Positions 45,701 through 57,119 of a stretch of 64,000 bases of DNA are shown here, piece after piece. The stretch spans positions 30,636,197 through 30,700,196 of the forward strand of contig NC_134509.1 in the NCBI RefSeq assembly GCF_027942865.1, written 5' to 3'. The notes below the pieces were generated by a model. It did not search any database and was not told the DNA's origin. It saw nothing but the letters and a program-made list of their open reading frames with translations. The stretch comes from Odontesthes bonariensis (Eukaryota; Chordata; Actinopteri; Atheriniformes; Atherinopsidae). The first letter of the stretch is position 1, and each line of letters begins with the position of its first letter. Position numbers and translations under genes: made by a program.

Positions 45701-46186
45701 ATACCTGCAGGGAACGCAGCAGTGAGAAAAATTATATTTCATTGTGTTTCTTGCCGAAAATATCATTCAAGAGCTCAAGAACAAAAAATGGCAGACTTAC
45801 CTGTGGATCGGCTGACACCTGATAAACCCCCCTTCACACACGTAGGAATGGATTATTTTGGGCCCATAGAGGTCAAAAGAGGTCGCACCATTGTTAAAAG
45901 ATATGGAGCACTGTTTACTTGTTTGACAACGCGTGCCCTGCACATTGAAGTCTCTCACACCCTCGACACAAGTTCGAGCATCAACGCCATTCGACGCTTC
46001 ATGTGTAGAAGAGGACAAGTGGATCTCATCAGATCTGACAACGGCACGAACCTAGTAGGGGCCGAGAGAGAGCTCAGAGCTGCCATAAGAGAAATGGATC
46101 AGACAAAGATCACAAACACCTTGGCAGAAAGAGGGATACGTTGGATCTTTAATCCATCTGCTGGACCACATTTTGGTGGAATATGA
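42767..46186 (+). pseudogene. BEL pol (protease, RT, RNase H, integrase), broken
   Basis: One frame holds most of pol. Protease: AFMDPGSSGTFCTD. RT: MMADIEAMYHQVRVPEED (motif A) and RNFYVDDCLKS (YVDD catalytic box, intact). A17-type segment: SSIYDPLGFLAPVILP. RNase H: HFSDASESGYGTVSY. Integrase zinc region and catalytic core: VGMDYFGPI and LIRSDNGTNLVG give the first two Asp residues. Stops interrupt at 44624-44626 (TAG) and 45002-45004 (TGA). At about 46183 a 4-nt deletion in HFGGI, the site of the third catalytic residue (Glu), shifts the frame. The enzyme could not integrate DNA even if the stops were read through. Confidence 0.85.
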
Positions 46187-46725
46187 GGCAAGTGAGATTG
46201 GTGAAGAGGATTTTAAAGTCAGTGCTTGGTGAACAAACGATGGACGACGAGTGCCTACAAACTGTGTTATGCGAGGTGGAGGCTATAATAAATGATAGGC
46301 CTATAACCACAACATCTGAAGACACAGGCGATATAGAGGCCTTAACGCCAAATCATTTGTTGCTACTTAAGAAAAAGCCATTGCTTCACCCTGGTCTCTT
46401 CAGCAAAGAAGACTGCTACTCACGAAGACGGTGGAAGCAGGCTCAGTATCTGGCCGATTTATTTTGGAGAAGATGGGCACAGGAATACCTCCCAAGCCTA
46501 CAGGAGCGCCAGAAATGGAACAAAATAAAAAGAAACCTCAAGGTTGGAGATGTCGTCATGATCCTGGATGAAAATTCACCAAGGAGTTCATGGTTACTTG
46601 GCAGAGTGGAGCAGACTACGCTGGACGCCAGAGGTCTTGTTCGTCGGACGCTGGTCAAGACCAGGAGCATCATCCTTGAAAGACCAGTTGACAAACTATG
46701 CCTTATTTGTGAGGCTGACGACTAG
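46183..46725 (+). CDS. BEL integrase C-terminal region (DUF5641-like), separated from pol
   Basis: This frame continues pol after the 4-nt deletion: RQVRLVKRILKSVLGEQTMD, then ITTTSEDTGDIEALTPNHLL, and the C-terminal DUF5641-like domain (WLLGRVEQTTLDARGLVRRT). The start codon is fortuitous, because the frame only exists as a separate unit through the deletion. It ends with TAG at 46725. Confidence 0.8.
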   Translation: MRQVRLVKRILKSVLGEQTMDDECLQTVLCEVEAIINDRPITTTSEDTGDIEALTPNHLLLLKKKPLLHPGLFSKEDCYSRRRWKQAQYLADLFWRRWAQEYLPSLQERQKWNKIKRNLKVGDVVMILDENSPRSSWLLGRVEQTTLDARGLVRRTLVKTRSIILERPVDKLCLICEADD

Positions 46726-48239
46726 ACCATAACTCATGAACTAACAACTAATGACTATTGGGGTGTAGGCGGATCGCTGCCCCGAACAACCTTTTTTTCT
46801 TTTCAGCAAGGACCAAGGACCAAGAAGATTCTGTATTATAATGTTATGAATGTGTAATAATGTGCCAAAGATATGAGTTAATAAGCTATGTTAAAGTTAA
46901 TTATAAGCCCCCCTGCCTTATAATTAGGGGCCGGTTTTGTATAGACTGCATTGCTGCCTAAATTTTGTTTCCGGCACTCGTGGGCGGAGTAGGAGCCAGG
47001 TGGGTTTGGCCACGGCGAGCCAGGTAGAGGCACAGGTGATATATGTTAGTGGGTGATTTAGTTCAGCATTGAGAATCCGGGGGAGCTTCACGCAGAAATC
47101 TTTTCGATCGTGAGTCGTGACTCGTGAGAAAATGAAATGTTTATTTTGAGTTAAATGAAACCTTGAGTCCTTGGAATAAACAAGCATAAAGATGACGGCA
47201 TGCAGTGATTTATGTTTTTCGTGGATACGCATCGAAACCCTACTGAGCCCCCCCAGATAAGTACCACTTAATTTTTGATTGTGGAAAGTGCTACTACACT
47301 TCGTCAATACAGATGCCGTTTTAGTAGTCGTTATAGAAGTCATTAATGAAGCAAATTACCGAATGTTACATGTCGGTTTGGGTTGTCGTTTTGAAGCTAA
47401 GTTAGATGATTTCAAAGTTTACTTTCACCAATGGTGTTTAGCATCAACACCTCAGGATTGTTAACTTTTTAGTCCATAACGTAAAGTAACTGTTCGCATA
47501 TTTGTTTGTATGTAACGTTATGAAACTTTTTTGTAAACTCTCCGTGCATTAGTTGGGCATGGTCACAAAGTTACAAACAAAAAATGAGCTTGATCAAGGG
47601 ACCAGCCCAGCAGGAGTTACAGGTTGGGCCCAAACATACACTACTTGGCTTCAAGTTTTCTATATGTCATGTCAGGATGTATTTTCTTCATCATAACATA
47701 ACGTATTAAATTACTTAAGTGTCTTGTTTTATCCACTTTCACTTAAGTTAGCACAACATGCTGCAGTCAGGTCCACTTCCCCCTGTGTCCCAAACACCTC
47801 TTTAAACCAACCAAAGCTGGCAGAGTTCGGCAGCATTTGGAGGTCCACATCAAAAAACGCCATTACATTTGAAGGTATTCAGTCCCTATACATGTACGGT
47901 ACAGAACCTGGGGCAGAGTACACAAGGTGCAGTGTGAGTTGGAGGATTGCAAACAGTACTCCAAAATGGCATCTAGAAGTGGATTAACTTTCACACACTG
48001 CACATCCATTCTTTACAATACTGCACAGATATAGCCACAGACGAATTCCTCAGAGAAGATATGTTAACAGAAATGGTGCGCTTAAAGTTTTTTGGTGATT
48101 CACAAAAGTCAACCTGCCTTAAAAGGCAAAAATATGCACAGGCAGCACATGTCCCTCTCTGTGTTGAGGTATTATTTGTGGAAAGCTCAAAGCACTTCTG
48201 TTTTTCTGTCCATGAGCCAACTTTGCACTATTACAGTTG

Positions 48240-48325
48240 CCTCGGGAGGATATTTCACTGCACATTGTACTGTGTATGATTGTGTTTCTGACAAATAAAA
48301 CTATCTTGAATCTTGAATATTTGTA
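48240..48325 (+). repeat. LINE-type 3' tail nested in the TIR element
   Basis: ACAAATAAAACTATCTTGAATCTTGAAT resembles the end of fish LINE or SINE units. The same tail is present in copy 1 of the TIR element (about 31040-31100, inverted), so it was there before the element duplicated. Confidence 0.5.
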
Positions 48326-48961
48326 ACGCACAATTCCTCAGCAAACACATGGCATTGCCCTTGTGCCAAACACAGGATGTCATGTGTCCACAATATCAGC
48401 AAATGGCATTTATTTCAAACGAACTGGGATGTGTTCAGAACAGAAGAAACTATCTGGGGCGATCCTGGAGCCATTCAAATTTATATTTCATAACATTGAC
48501 GACATGTTGAGATTTTGTGAAGAAGTAGTTGACAAAAACAAAAAATTTTGGCCTATTGTGAATGTCTCACTGAGTAAAGGTCTACAGAACATTTGATCAT
48601 GTTGTGACTTGGTGTGTTTTTTATGTTTTCTCATTGATCACTTAATAATTTGACTTGGATTATACTGTAAATATCAAGAGTTAGGGTAGTATTTAGTGGT
48701 ACTAAGGTGTTCCAGCAGCACATCAACATAATTAGCATTGACAAAGAACCAAACATGAAATTTATGGTGGTTAAGAATAAATTTACAGAAAAATACAACA
48801 GAAAAACTAATTGAAAGAAATGTATAGAAAAAGAGCAGTGCAATAAAGTCAAAATGAAATGATAATGAAACGGCAGTGACGTACTCTATAGTACACAATA
48901 AAATGTATAGGCCTATGGCATCTTATGAGATGTTGGCTTATGAATATGAGTCATGGCTTAA

Positions 48962-50040
48962 AGGGATACAAGGTAGTTTAGCGGCAGTATAGCGATCTCT
49001 ATTGGTCAAACTGAAATTCTACACTGTCGGAAAAATGCCCACCTGTACACACCCACTAACTAAACATCGTGGCGAATGCTGTCATTGTGTTATTTAGTCA
49101 GTGCAGTTAGGTGATCTGATTCACAAGTGTAGACTGCCCACGTAAGATACTATAATCAGAGATTTTCTGAAGAGAGAACTCAAGATAATATGCTATAATC
49201 CTGTTGCTGGAGGAAGTGGCCGGGGACAGGGACGTCTGGGTTTTTCTGCTCAGGCTGCTGCCCCCGCGACCCGATCCCCGGACAAGCGGAAGATGATGGA
49301 TGTATGGATGTATGGATGGACTGTTGCTGATCTTGAATGGGATTCTTCCCTCATCATGGTGTATTCGTGGAGTGATTCCTTTGTATTAGCAGACACTTAC
49401 AAAAGTTACATCTTAGACAGATGCGCGCAGGCACTACCAACATACACGCCGCAATAAACGCAGACTAGCTCTACACTATTCCGAATACAATCACAAATTA
49501 ATCAATTTTCATTTGTAGATAACAATTCTTGTTCGGATCAAAACGCTATTCTTATTATAATCAGGTCAGTCCGTGTATTTCTGAAGCTAGGCTACGTCTC
49601 GAACTCAGGAGGAATTAGAGCACCGTCATCACCTGTCTCTTCACGATCTAAAACGCAGATCACTATGGTAGATGAACAAGATCACGCTTGGAGAAATTTC
49701 ACAAAGATGGGAAGTGCCAACATCGAACGTTTCATATTCAGTCTGTGAAAGGCAGAATATGAAACGCTTGGTGTTGGCTCTTCAACGCAAGCGAACACAT
49801 AGCCTACAACTACAGCTAGCATACAGTACCTAGCTAAGTGCCGTAAACACAAACGACTCTTCTCACGCATCACGACACTTCAGAAGCGGGTCGCTCCTGC
49901 CGAAGTTACATATGGGATTTTCAGCATACAGACCCCTGTTGGGAGCGAGACAGGCTTAATTCGCTTACCATTGACTTGTTTAACCTTTGTTAAACTCCTG
50001 AAGGCTATAATTTTAGGTGAAAATGCTACCTAGTGCCCCT
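48962..50040. mobile_element. TTAA-flanked TIR element, second kind
   Basis: TTAA at 48958-48961 and 50041-50044. Termini are AGGGATACAAGGTAG and the inverse of AGGGGCACTAGGTAG. Its 1,079 bp contain no transposase. A LINE-type 3' tail (about 49205-49320, ending in GGATGTATGGATGG) has inserted within it. It cuts off the TIR element copy 2 at its left. Confidence 0.62.
49205..49320 (+). repeat. 3' end of a non-LTR retrotransposon (Rex/RTE-like)
   Basis: GCTGCTGCCCCCGCGACCC followed by GGACAAGCGGAAGATGATGG and a GATG-rich tail is a common fish retroposon end. Family assignment is from memory of repeat style. Confidence 0.55.
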
Positions 50041-50044
50041 TTAA

Positions 50045-51940
50045 AGGATAATTCTGGCATTTTTACAAACCTGTCCCATCTGTTGGAGACCAAGGAAAGT
50101 TGGCCAAAGGGAAAAACGTGGGAAATTTTCATGCCCGCTGCGCAAAGTTGTCCGATTGCGCTGATTTCCATGAAAGCGGGCTCTATCGGGCAAGCTTTTA
50201 ACCTTTCCTGAGGCTCTTAACGTGTATCAAAATACTTTTGACCGAATTGGCCGTGGTGTCAGTAGCAATACAATTCAACCCAGGGGCTAACTATACCATT
50301 AGCTAGCACAGACATGATACATTTTGAGATTTCAAAAACAGCGCACTTACCTTTCTCAGCTTCCGTGTTCCACAGGCGTGTGCACAAATTAATCGATCGA
50401 CGAAGTCATACACAGCCTGTATGCAGCCAGGACCTCTTGTAATATCCGGGTTTACTGAAATAATCTGCAGTAAAGTTCTCTCTGCCTCTGTCAGTGACTC
50501 CCTTCTATCTTATTTGAAGCAAATACAGAACAAAATGGATAAAATAACTACAAATGTCCACTACAGATGACATTTTTTAAACAGTGAAATTTTTCAAGAA
50601 AATATTTTATAAATCGTTTAAAAAATTACGAAAAGTATTCTAAAGAGGTTCATATAAAATAAAACAACACCATTTTGAGGCATAAATAGCTCAATCACAA
50701 TTAATTTGCACTTACTTGTTGTCTTTCCATAAAATGTGCTTGTGGTGATGTCCACCATTTTCTTTGAAGAGAAAGAGGAAGTTCCCAATGGCCCACCCCT
50801 ACATATTTCGTATAAAAATAAAATCTTGAATGTCCTCTTTAGAGTATAAAAGGAGTAACTTTAGTAGTATGCAGGAGGTGACAAGAGGTGAAAGATATCC
50901 AAGTTTATAAATGTCCTCTACAAAGGACAGATTTGAGCTACGGGTAGTCAGGAGAACTGGTGCTTCTTTTTCCAATCTTATGTTTCCTATCAGAAAATTA
51001 ACCAAGACATTTGGAAAAAAAAAATAAGGAAGGAATTCAACAAACAATGTTTACGAGTTAGACTTTATTTCATTACAAAGCTAAAGGATGTGAATTCATT
51101 GTACATTTAGAACAAGTTAAACCACAGGAATATTCCATATCTAAAACAGCATTTACTAACATACTAATGCTGACTATTGAGATGCTATCATTTGTGACAG
51201 CAATGGGTAATGGATGAGCTGACAGTAATGAGAGCTGTTGTGGCACTATTATATCTTCACTGGTAAAATAAAGTTTAACTATGCTTACTCTGCTCTTGAA
51301 TATGGGCTCTTATTTAATTGTGTATGGACAGGTTTTGTTATCATCCTTTGCATCTGTTTCCTGCTTTTCTTTAAGCTTAGTTAATTTTGCCCAGGGAGTA
51401 GTTGCGATCTCACGCACAGTTGTGAAAGAATGTTACATAAATGTGTTTTTACACAGTTTCACAACATGCAATGCCTACCAATGAGGAAGTTGTTTTCTCT
51501 ATCATTTGCTGCATGCTTTGTGTTCATTTCAAGTGTTTCTTTTGAATAGATTATTTAATCATAAACTTGGTATATGACTGGAATTTACAAGTCTCAAACG
51601 GCTTTACATCTGGAGTGCTACATGTGAGGTTTAACAAAAAAGTTTTATAAAGGCTATTTCAGTAATTCATCTCAAAGCCTAATTATGTGATGTTGTATTA
51701 TAAGGGTTTAACAATGCTGTAGTCCATAAAAGTGGATTTAGTTTTTACCTTTTGTTTCTTCATTAAAACACTGAATATTATAGTTCAACTGCAAAAATAA
51801 ATAGAAGATAAATTGTACAAAGGTTTGTAGTTACGTTGAGCTCCAAAACAATGAAAGCTTTAAAAGCTGACATTATCTCAGTTTGTTGTACGGAGAGGAT
51901 CCATGTGCAGACTCAAGAACGTGACGCAGACCAGAGAGAG
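50045..51940. other. Non-coding DNA
   Basis: The first 40 bp (AGGATAATTCTGGCATTTTT) look like the start of another TTAA element, but no matching end was found. The rest is AT-rich with no supported exon. Confidence 0.45.
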
Positions 51941-51977
51941 CTTAAATACTTAGATTCAATCAAATCAAATTGAACTC
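51941..51977 (-). mobile_element. L2 tail, left of the retrovirus
   Basis: Reads AGTTCAATTTGATTTGATTG on the minus strand, the poly-repeat end of a fish L2. It continues the tail found at 62243 on the other side of the provirus. Confidence 0.6.
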
Positions 51978-52283
51978 TGTGGGAGAAGGATGTCATGACA
52001 TGTTCATGACTTCTGGCCTAGTTACATCCTGGGCCTTGTTGACTGGTTCAGAATATTGTTGATAGTTAGAAGGAGCGTGTTTATGATAAACTGCGAAAGC
52101 TAGGCGCCTCCGGAGAGGGCCACGTACACTTGTTATGATAAAACGGTATAAAAGGGTGTCACTAGATGAGCTCGTCGGACATTTTGTACATTCTGTATGC
52201 ACATTTGCTGTGACGGTTTGTTCAATAAACTCCCCAATGGACGGCTGACCAACGCGGGATTCGACTCTAATTTCTCCACAACA
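51978..52283 (+). repeat. Retroviral 5' LTR
   Basis: 306 bp, TGTGGGAG to CCACAACA. TATAAAA at 52147-52153 and AATAAA at 52224-52229 mark promoter and polyadenylation signal. Reads the same as 61937-62242. Confidence 0.92.
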
Positions 52284-52286
52284 TAA

Positions 52287-52304
52287 TGGTGACCCCGAAT
52301 TCGT
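52287..52304 (+). promoter_or_regulatory. Retroviral primer-binding site
   Basis: TGGTGACCCCGAATTCGT begins three bases after the 5' LTR, the usual place for a tRNA primer. The primer tRNA cannot be named with confidence. Confidence 0.65.
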
Positions 52305-55300
52305 GAGAGTTTACATCTGGATCCCGGCGGAGCGTGTTCGCTGTGCCCCGACAGCCGACATCGGCTGTTACAAGCCGGCAGGTGGGATTTTGTTCCTACC
52401 ATTACGCAGTTGATCTCGGTTAGTGGAGCACAGCTGACGGCTTCTTCCGGCTTCCCCAAATTTAAAAGGACACAGGAGAGAGACGGATCCTGCACACGGT
52501 AAGCCCTTCCATTGTTTACTTCTGCGCAGAGGGGCTGCTGAAATTGTTTGGGAAACTGTGGGCCAAGAGGTGCCGTATGTGTGAATTTGGATAAAATTGG
52601 GTGAACAGCAGCTTATGTGAGTTGTAAAGCAGACAGCTGTGAGCAGTTGGTCGGGCTATGGTGTCGTTGTATTTTTGTGGTAATTAAGAAGGGCTAGTCG
52701 CTGCGCTCCGGCCAATTGTGAATCGGATGAATTCAAACTGGATTAATTAATAGCTGTAAAGTGGCGGGCAGGTTGTTGAGCAATCGCCAATAGTACCTCT
52801 TGCATTCTATCAGCCATCCTTCTATGCATGGGGGGGAGGAACACTGACGGGAGTACGGGGTACACTAGACTCATTAAATATACGTGAAAATTATTTTCAC
52901 TAGTCAAGGAGTAAAACGAATACTGATAATTGATTGACGGGCGAACATTAAAGTTCAACGGTTGAATCAATCAGGCTTTCAAAAAAAACTCTGAAATGAA
53001 AAAATCCAGTTCTATGAGGAGCACATTTTAAGTATATATGTTTATATCATTTTATATATCTGCCTAGAACTCTTTGGAGTTATCCGAGACCTCAGTATGA
53101 AGACATTTTGAGAAGAAAATTCAAATTCGTTTATGAAATTGGCCACAGGAGATTATTATTGAGAGGTCACAGCGAAGCTGGTAAAGTACACGTCAGCATC
53201 TGTTGCTTTGGTCAGAGACCATATCACAAGGCTTGTAGGGAAAACACATTTTGTATTCCATATATTGCCGACACCAACATCTCCTGAAAAATTAAAAGTC
53301 TAAATGAAAGAAATTGATAATTTAAAAATGTGAAGATTTGAACGGTGACTGACACAAAACTTTTGACCGACTGACTTGAGTGTGTGGGACCGGTCTCTGT
53401 TGTCTGTCAATGTGTGTGTGAAATCTGATGTTTGTGTGAATCAAGAAAAAGAAGAAAAGAGAAAAGGTTCTGACTCATATCATCCCTTGACTTTTGAGTA
53501 TTCGTAGTATTTTAATTCACACTCAGATTTGCTTCATTATTATAACTGGCTTTATGGTCATAATTTGCTTCATTGGTATAATCTGCTTAATTGTGATAGT
53601 TGCCGCATTAATAATTTGGGGAAATAAGGTGTTGTGCCGAAATGTGCTGTTATTTTTAAACGCTGTGGGTTTCTTTCTTTAAGACTCTATATTTTCGTTG
53701 AGTGCATCTTGTTATTATTGAATACTGCTGTGATTGGTGTTAAGTTTCGAAAGTTCTATTCTCAACAGGCAAGTGAAGGTGTTTTGGCTTTCAGGGGGAC
53801 AGAGGGTGCTGCGCGCTCCCGCGGCTGGTGTGTGGGCGCGTGCTCTGGCCTTGACAGTTCTCTGCTGCTGCAAATGTTCGTGTGTGATCACATTTTCTTT
53901 CCTTGTGTCTTCCAGGGGCAATTTATGGTTGTACTGTAATAATTATTAGTTTCCTTTAGGTAATGTGCTAATTGCAGAGTTGTTATCAGTCGAGTAATGA
54001 GGGTTCCGCAATTCCTAAGGAAGAGGTTCTGTCCGTAGGCCATTGAGTCATCACGTCGTTCGACGTGAATGTGACATTCCTGATAAAGAAAGTTTCTCGC
54101 TTATGCATTGTTTCTGTATCTTTTGATTTGTAGTTTCCCTGTCCACAGCGTGTTAAATTGTATTTCTTTCTCTTTCTTAACAAATGCCATTTCGAGGTAA
54201 AGAATAGTGCAACTGTTATTTCTGTGTTAAATTGTATTTCTTCTCTGTCCAGCTGAAAGTTTGTATTTCCTCCTTTTTCTTAACTTGTTACAAAGTGTGA
54301 CAAACGCCATTTTGAGTTGGGGTGTGGTTCAATTGTTATGTCTGGTTCAATTGTTATGCTTGGGAGGAGCTAATAACAGTCTAGGAAGTAGAGGTAATCG
54401 TGTGTTCATATTTGATTTGTTAGAAATTCACGTGGTGCATTGGAGGCAGGCTTAGAGGTGGGTTCATATTTTATTGGTTAGAAGTTACGTGTCTCAGACG
54501 TGTTTCACTGGAGTTAGATTTAGAGGTGTGTTCAGATTTCATGGGTCAAAAAATATTTTTATTTCATTGGTCAGAATTGACGTAGCTGTGACGTACATTG
54601 GATCATCTGGATTGGTGGAGGACATTGTGTGTGGATTGGATCGGAAGCATCCGGAGGTGAGCAAAAGTTGGGGCAACGCCTTTAGCCTGAGTCACTTCAT
54701 ACAGAGTAAGCATTAACTGAGCTTTTGATTAGTAATAAATTAACATTGGGTAGTATTAGCAATACAGCAAGTATTGATTAGCAATAATTAGTATTGATTA
54801 GCAATCACTAGCGTTGAATAGCATAATTAGCATTCAATTAGCATTGGTCAACAAGGAAGCTAGCATTGATTAGCAATAGTTAGCATTGGTTAGCATTAGT
54901 AGCATTTGTTAGCATTTCATTAGCCATAATTAGCATTGATCAGAAATACAGCTAGCATTGATTAGCAATAGTTAGCATTGGTTAGCATTAGTAGCATTTG
55001 TTAGCATTTCATTAGCCATAATTAGCATTGATCAGAAATACAATTAGCATTGATTAGCAATAGTTAGCATTGGTTAGCATTAGTAGCATTTGCTAGCATT
55101 TCATTAGCCATAATTAGCATTGATCAGAAAGACAATTAGCATTGATTAGCAATAGCAATAAGGCAAATATTGGTTTAAATCTTAATTAGCAATAGGTTAG
55201 CATTTATTAGCAACAGCTAGGAAGCTAACATCAATTGGCATTGGTTGGCAAACATTAACATTAGCAATAATAGTAACCGAACTCCAAACCAGAAGTCAAA

Positions 55301-55646
55301 AAGCTAAATTAGCCTAACATTGAATTAACATTGGTTTAATTTAATTTAAAAAAAAAAAAAAAACAACCTAGAGCATAAGCTTTTAAAGCTAACGTAGGCT
55401 AACCTTAACATTAGCATTGACAACATCCAATCCAGTAATTAGCTGCATCTAAGCTAAATCTAGCCGAGCATTAAATTAGCATTGATTAGAGTTAAATAAT
55501 TAGTGCATTTAAATTGACTTTCAAAAAAAAAAAAAAAAAAAAAAAAGGGGGAATACGAATAATAAATAAGGGAAATTTAGAAAATAGATAAGTAAATAAA
55601 AAGAAAAAGTCAAAAGACAATAGAAGGGAACTAACTAGGTGAAACA
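52305..55646 (+). other. Unusually long retroviral leader
   Basis: 3.3 kb between primer-binding site and gag ATG, with many upstream ATGs. It contains a 62-residue strongly hydrophobic frame at 53494-53682, a 92-bp tandem repeat array, and two A-runs (about 55349 and 55523). No known viral protein is recognised. Packaging and splicing signals probably lie here but cannot be pinpointed. Confidence 0.6.
54861..55160 (+). repeat. 92-bp tandem repeat in the retroviral leader
   Basis: Three full units start at 54861, 54953 and 55045, with a partial fourth at 55137; the period is exactly 92 bp. Each is rich in TTAGCATT and TAGCAATAG motifs, which spread less regularly over about 54740-55260. Confidence 0.88.
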
Positions 55647-57119
55647 ATGGATATAACACCAACAATAATCATCAGCGCCAAACATCCTGAACATTCCAAA
55701 GATATTAAAAAGATATCTCTAAAATGGGAAAAACGAACAAAAAATAACGTCTCACCCTGGCCAAAAGGGGGCACTTTCAATGTAACTACCTGTAAGAGTA
55801 TGGAACAAAGGATTAAAGCTTACAAACCAAAGGACAAAAGCAAAAAGAGACAGGGAAAAAGAGAGCTTGAATTAAAAGTTTTACATTTCTTTGAAAATGC
55901 AGAGCTATTTCCAACACTGCCGGGAGCAGCAAACATACAAGGAGATTCTGAAATAAAAGATCACAAAATATCTCATGAACGTCCAGAACTACAAATAGCT
56001 ACATCAATCAGTCATGGAGCTCCTGAGCCAGACGCCATCTGTAATTCAGATCAGGCAAGGGGACAGCTCCCACAATACCAAAAATCACCCGAACTGGCAC
56101 CTCCAGTTCAAAAGGCATCTTCTGAAGAACATAAGAGTCCAACAGCGTCAGCACCGAGTTTGATAGAAATGACGCAGGGACAGTATGTGCCGTGGCAGAC
56201 GCTCGACCTAGGGGGGCTGGTTGCTCGATTGCCGGACATTCACAGAGGTGCAAGTAGATGGATAAGAGCGTTTGAACAAGAGAGTGTGGATAAACTGTTG
56301 TCTGTGGGACACATTAAGGCAGTGTGGGCACTGTGTTTTGGAACTTCTACCATGGAGGGCATTTTGAGAGACAGTGAGAATGACTGGATGTTAAGCCACC
56401 GAGCTGATGGAACTGACTTTAATGCATATCGAGCTGCACTCTGGAGAGCGTTACGAGCTGAGTTTCCTGTGGGAGTGGACCTCGAAGCATTAAAGGGGGA
56501 GCCACTGTCAGGAACAGAGAGTCCGGCTGTGTACATTGCACAACAATTGAAGAAATGGAGACAAGAGTCTGAGGGAGAAATCGAGAAGAGCCCAGCTTGG
56601 GTGACATTGTTCAGAGTTTCCATCAAAGAGGCTCTGCCTGCCCCAGTTCAGGGGCGGCTGGAGGATGTGGTGGGGTTGAATTCAATGTCACATGGACAAT
56701 TCCGAGACCACGTGGTGCATGCAGTAAACAAATACAGAAAAGAACTGAAACGGAAGGAGCAGGAGAAGGATGTGCAAAGGGAACTTGCACGGTTGCAGTT
56801 AGAAGAACTGCAAGCGAAGCAAGAAGTACGAAATGAGGCCATGACAGCGGGGGCCGCTGAACAGCCATCACAGGGGCAAGTCCATCGTCGACCCTGTCAA
56901 AGGTCAAGAAGAGGTGCACCTGGAGGACGAAGGTCCTCGGGGGCATGTTGGGCCTGTGGCGAGAGGGGACACTTTGTTTACAGCTGTCCGAGAGCACCGA
57001 GAAACCCGAGTGTTCGGCAGGACCGTGGCCAGTCCCTGGGGGGCGGAGCAAGTGGCCCGGTAGGTCCAAGGCGTTCCTCTGGCAGAGGAATCCCAGTATT
57101 GGTTTACATTGACATATAG
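55647..57119 (+). CDS. Retroviral Gag polyprotein, open
   Basis: 490 codons from the ATG at 55647 (AAACAATGG context). The N-terminal 160 residues are matrix-like and lysine-rich, then a proline-containing linker. The capsid region (about 170-360) shows QTLDLGGLVARLPDIHRGA, SVGHIKAVWALCF and AWVTLFRVSIKEALPA. A charged coiled coil follows (about 372-410, KELKRKEQEKDVQRELARLQ). A zinc knuckle CWACGERGHFVYSC lies at 434-447. The frame ends in PVLVYIDI, where a protease would normally begin. No internal stop or frameshift is evident, which contrasts with pol and env. Gag would assemble particles and package RNA. Confidence 0.85.
   Translation: MDITPTIIISAKHPEHSKDIKKISLKWEKRTKNNVSPWPKGGTFNVTTCKSMEQRIKAYKPKDKSKKRQGKRELELKVLHFFENAELFPTLPGAANIQGDSEIKDHKISHERPELQIATSISHGAPEPDAICNSDQARGQLPQYQKSPELAPPVQKASSEEHKSPTASAPSLIEMTQGQYVPWQTLDLGGLVARLPDIHRGASRWIRAFEQESVDKLLSVGHIKAVWALCFGTSTMEGILRDSENDWMLSHRADGTDFNAYRAALWRALRAEFPVGVDLEALKGEPLSGTESPAVYIAQQLKKWRQESEGEIEKSPAWVTLFRVSIKEALPAPVQGRLEDVVGLNSMSHGQFRDHVVHAVNKYRKELKRKEQEKDVQRELARLQLEELQAKQEVRNEAMTAGAAEQPSQGQVHRRPCQRSRRGAPGGRRSSGACWACGERGHFVYSCPRAPRNPSVRQDRGQSLGGGASGPVGPRRSSGRGIPVLVYIDI

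Larger units (their letters stand above)
41237..47298 (+). mobile_element. BEL/Pao LTR retrotransposon, 5'-truncated, inactivated
   Basis: Gag C-terminal part, protease, RT, RNase H, integrase and C-terminal DUF5641-like domain lie in order on the plus strand. No 5' LTR is seen and the left junction falls inside gag. The 3' end (46726-47298) holds AATAAA at 47175-47180 and ends ACTACA, and may contain a 3' LTR. Lesions: a nested element in gag (41661-42429), a frameshift before the protease, two in-frame stops, and a 4-nt deletion at the integrase active site. Confidence 0.85.
40985..48952. mobile_element. TIR element, copy 2, interrupted by BEL/Pao
   Basis: Inverted copy of 30183-33016: it starts CCTGGCTGCAGACCTCC at 40985 and runs to 41236, then resumes at 47299 after the BEL insertion and continues to about 48952. 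The right terminus is lost where a TTAA element (48962) abuts. Its left terminus has an extra partial repeat of the CTGCAGACCTCC motif. It lacks the 0.7-kb block of copy 1. No transposase is recognised. Confidence 0.75.

Noticed and set aside
51993..52263. Minus-strand frames in both LTRs
   Set aside because: They are reverse-strand reading of the LTR with no known counterpart, repeated only because the LTRs are alike.
54740..55260. Repeat array that could look like CRISPR
   Set aside because: The 92-bp units are contiguous with no unique spacers and lie inside a retroviral leader in a vertebrate genome.
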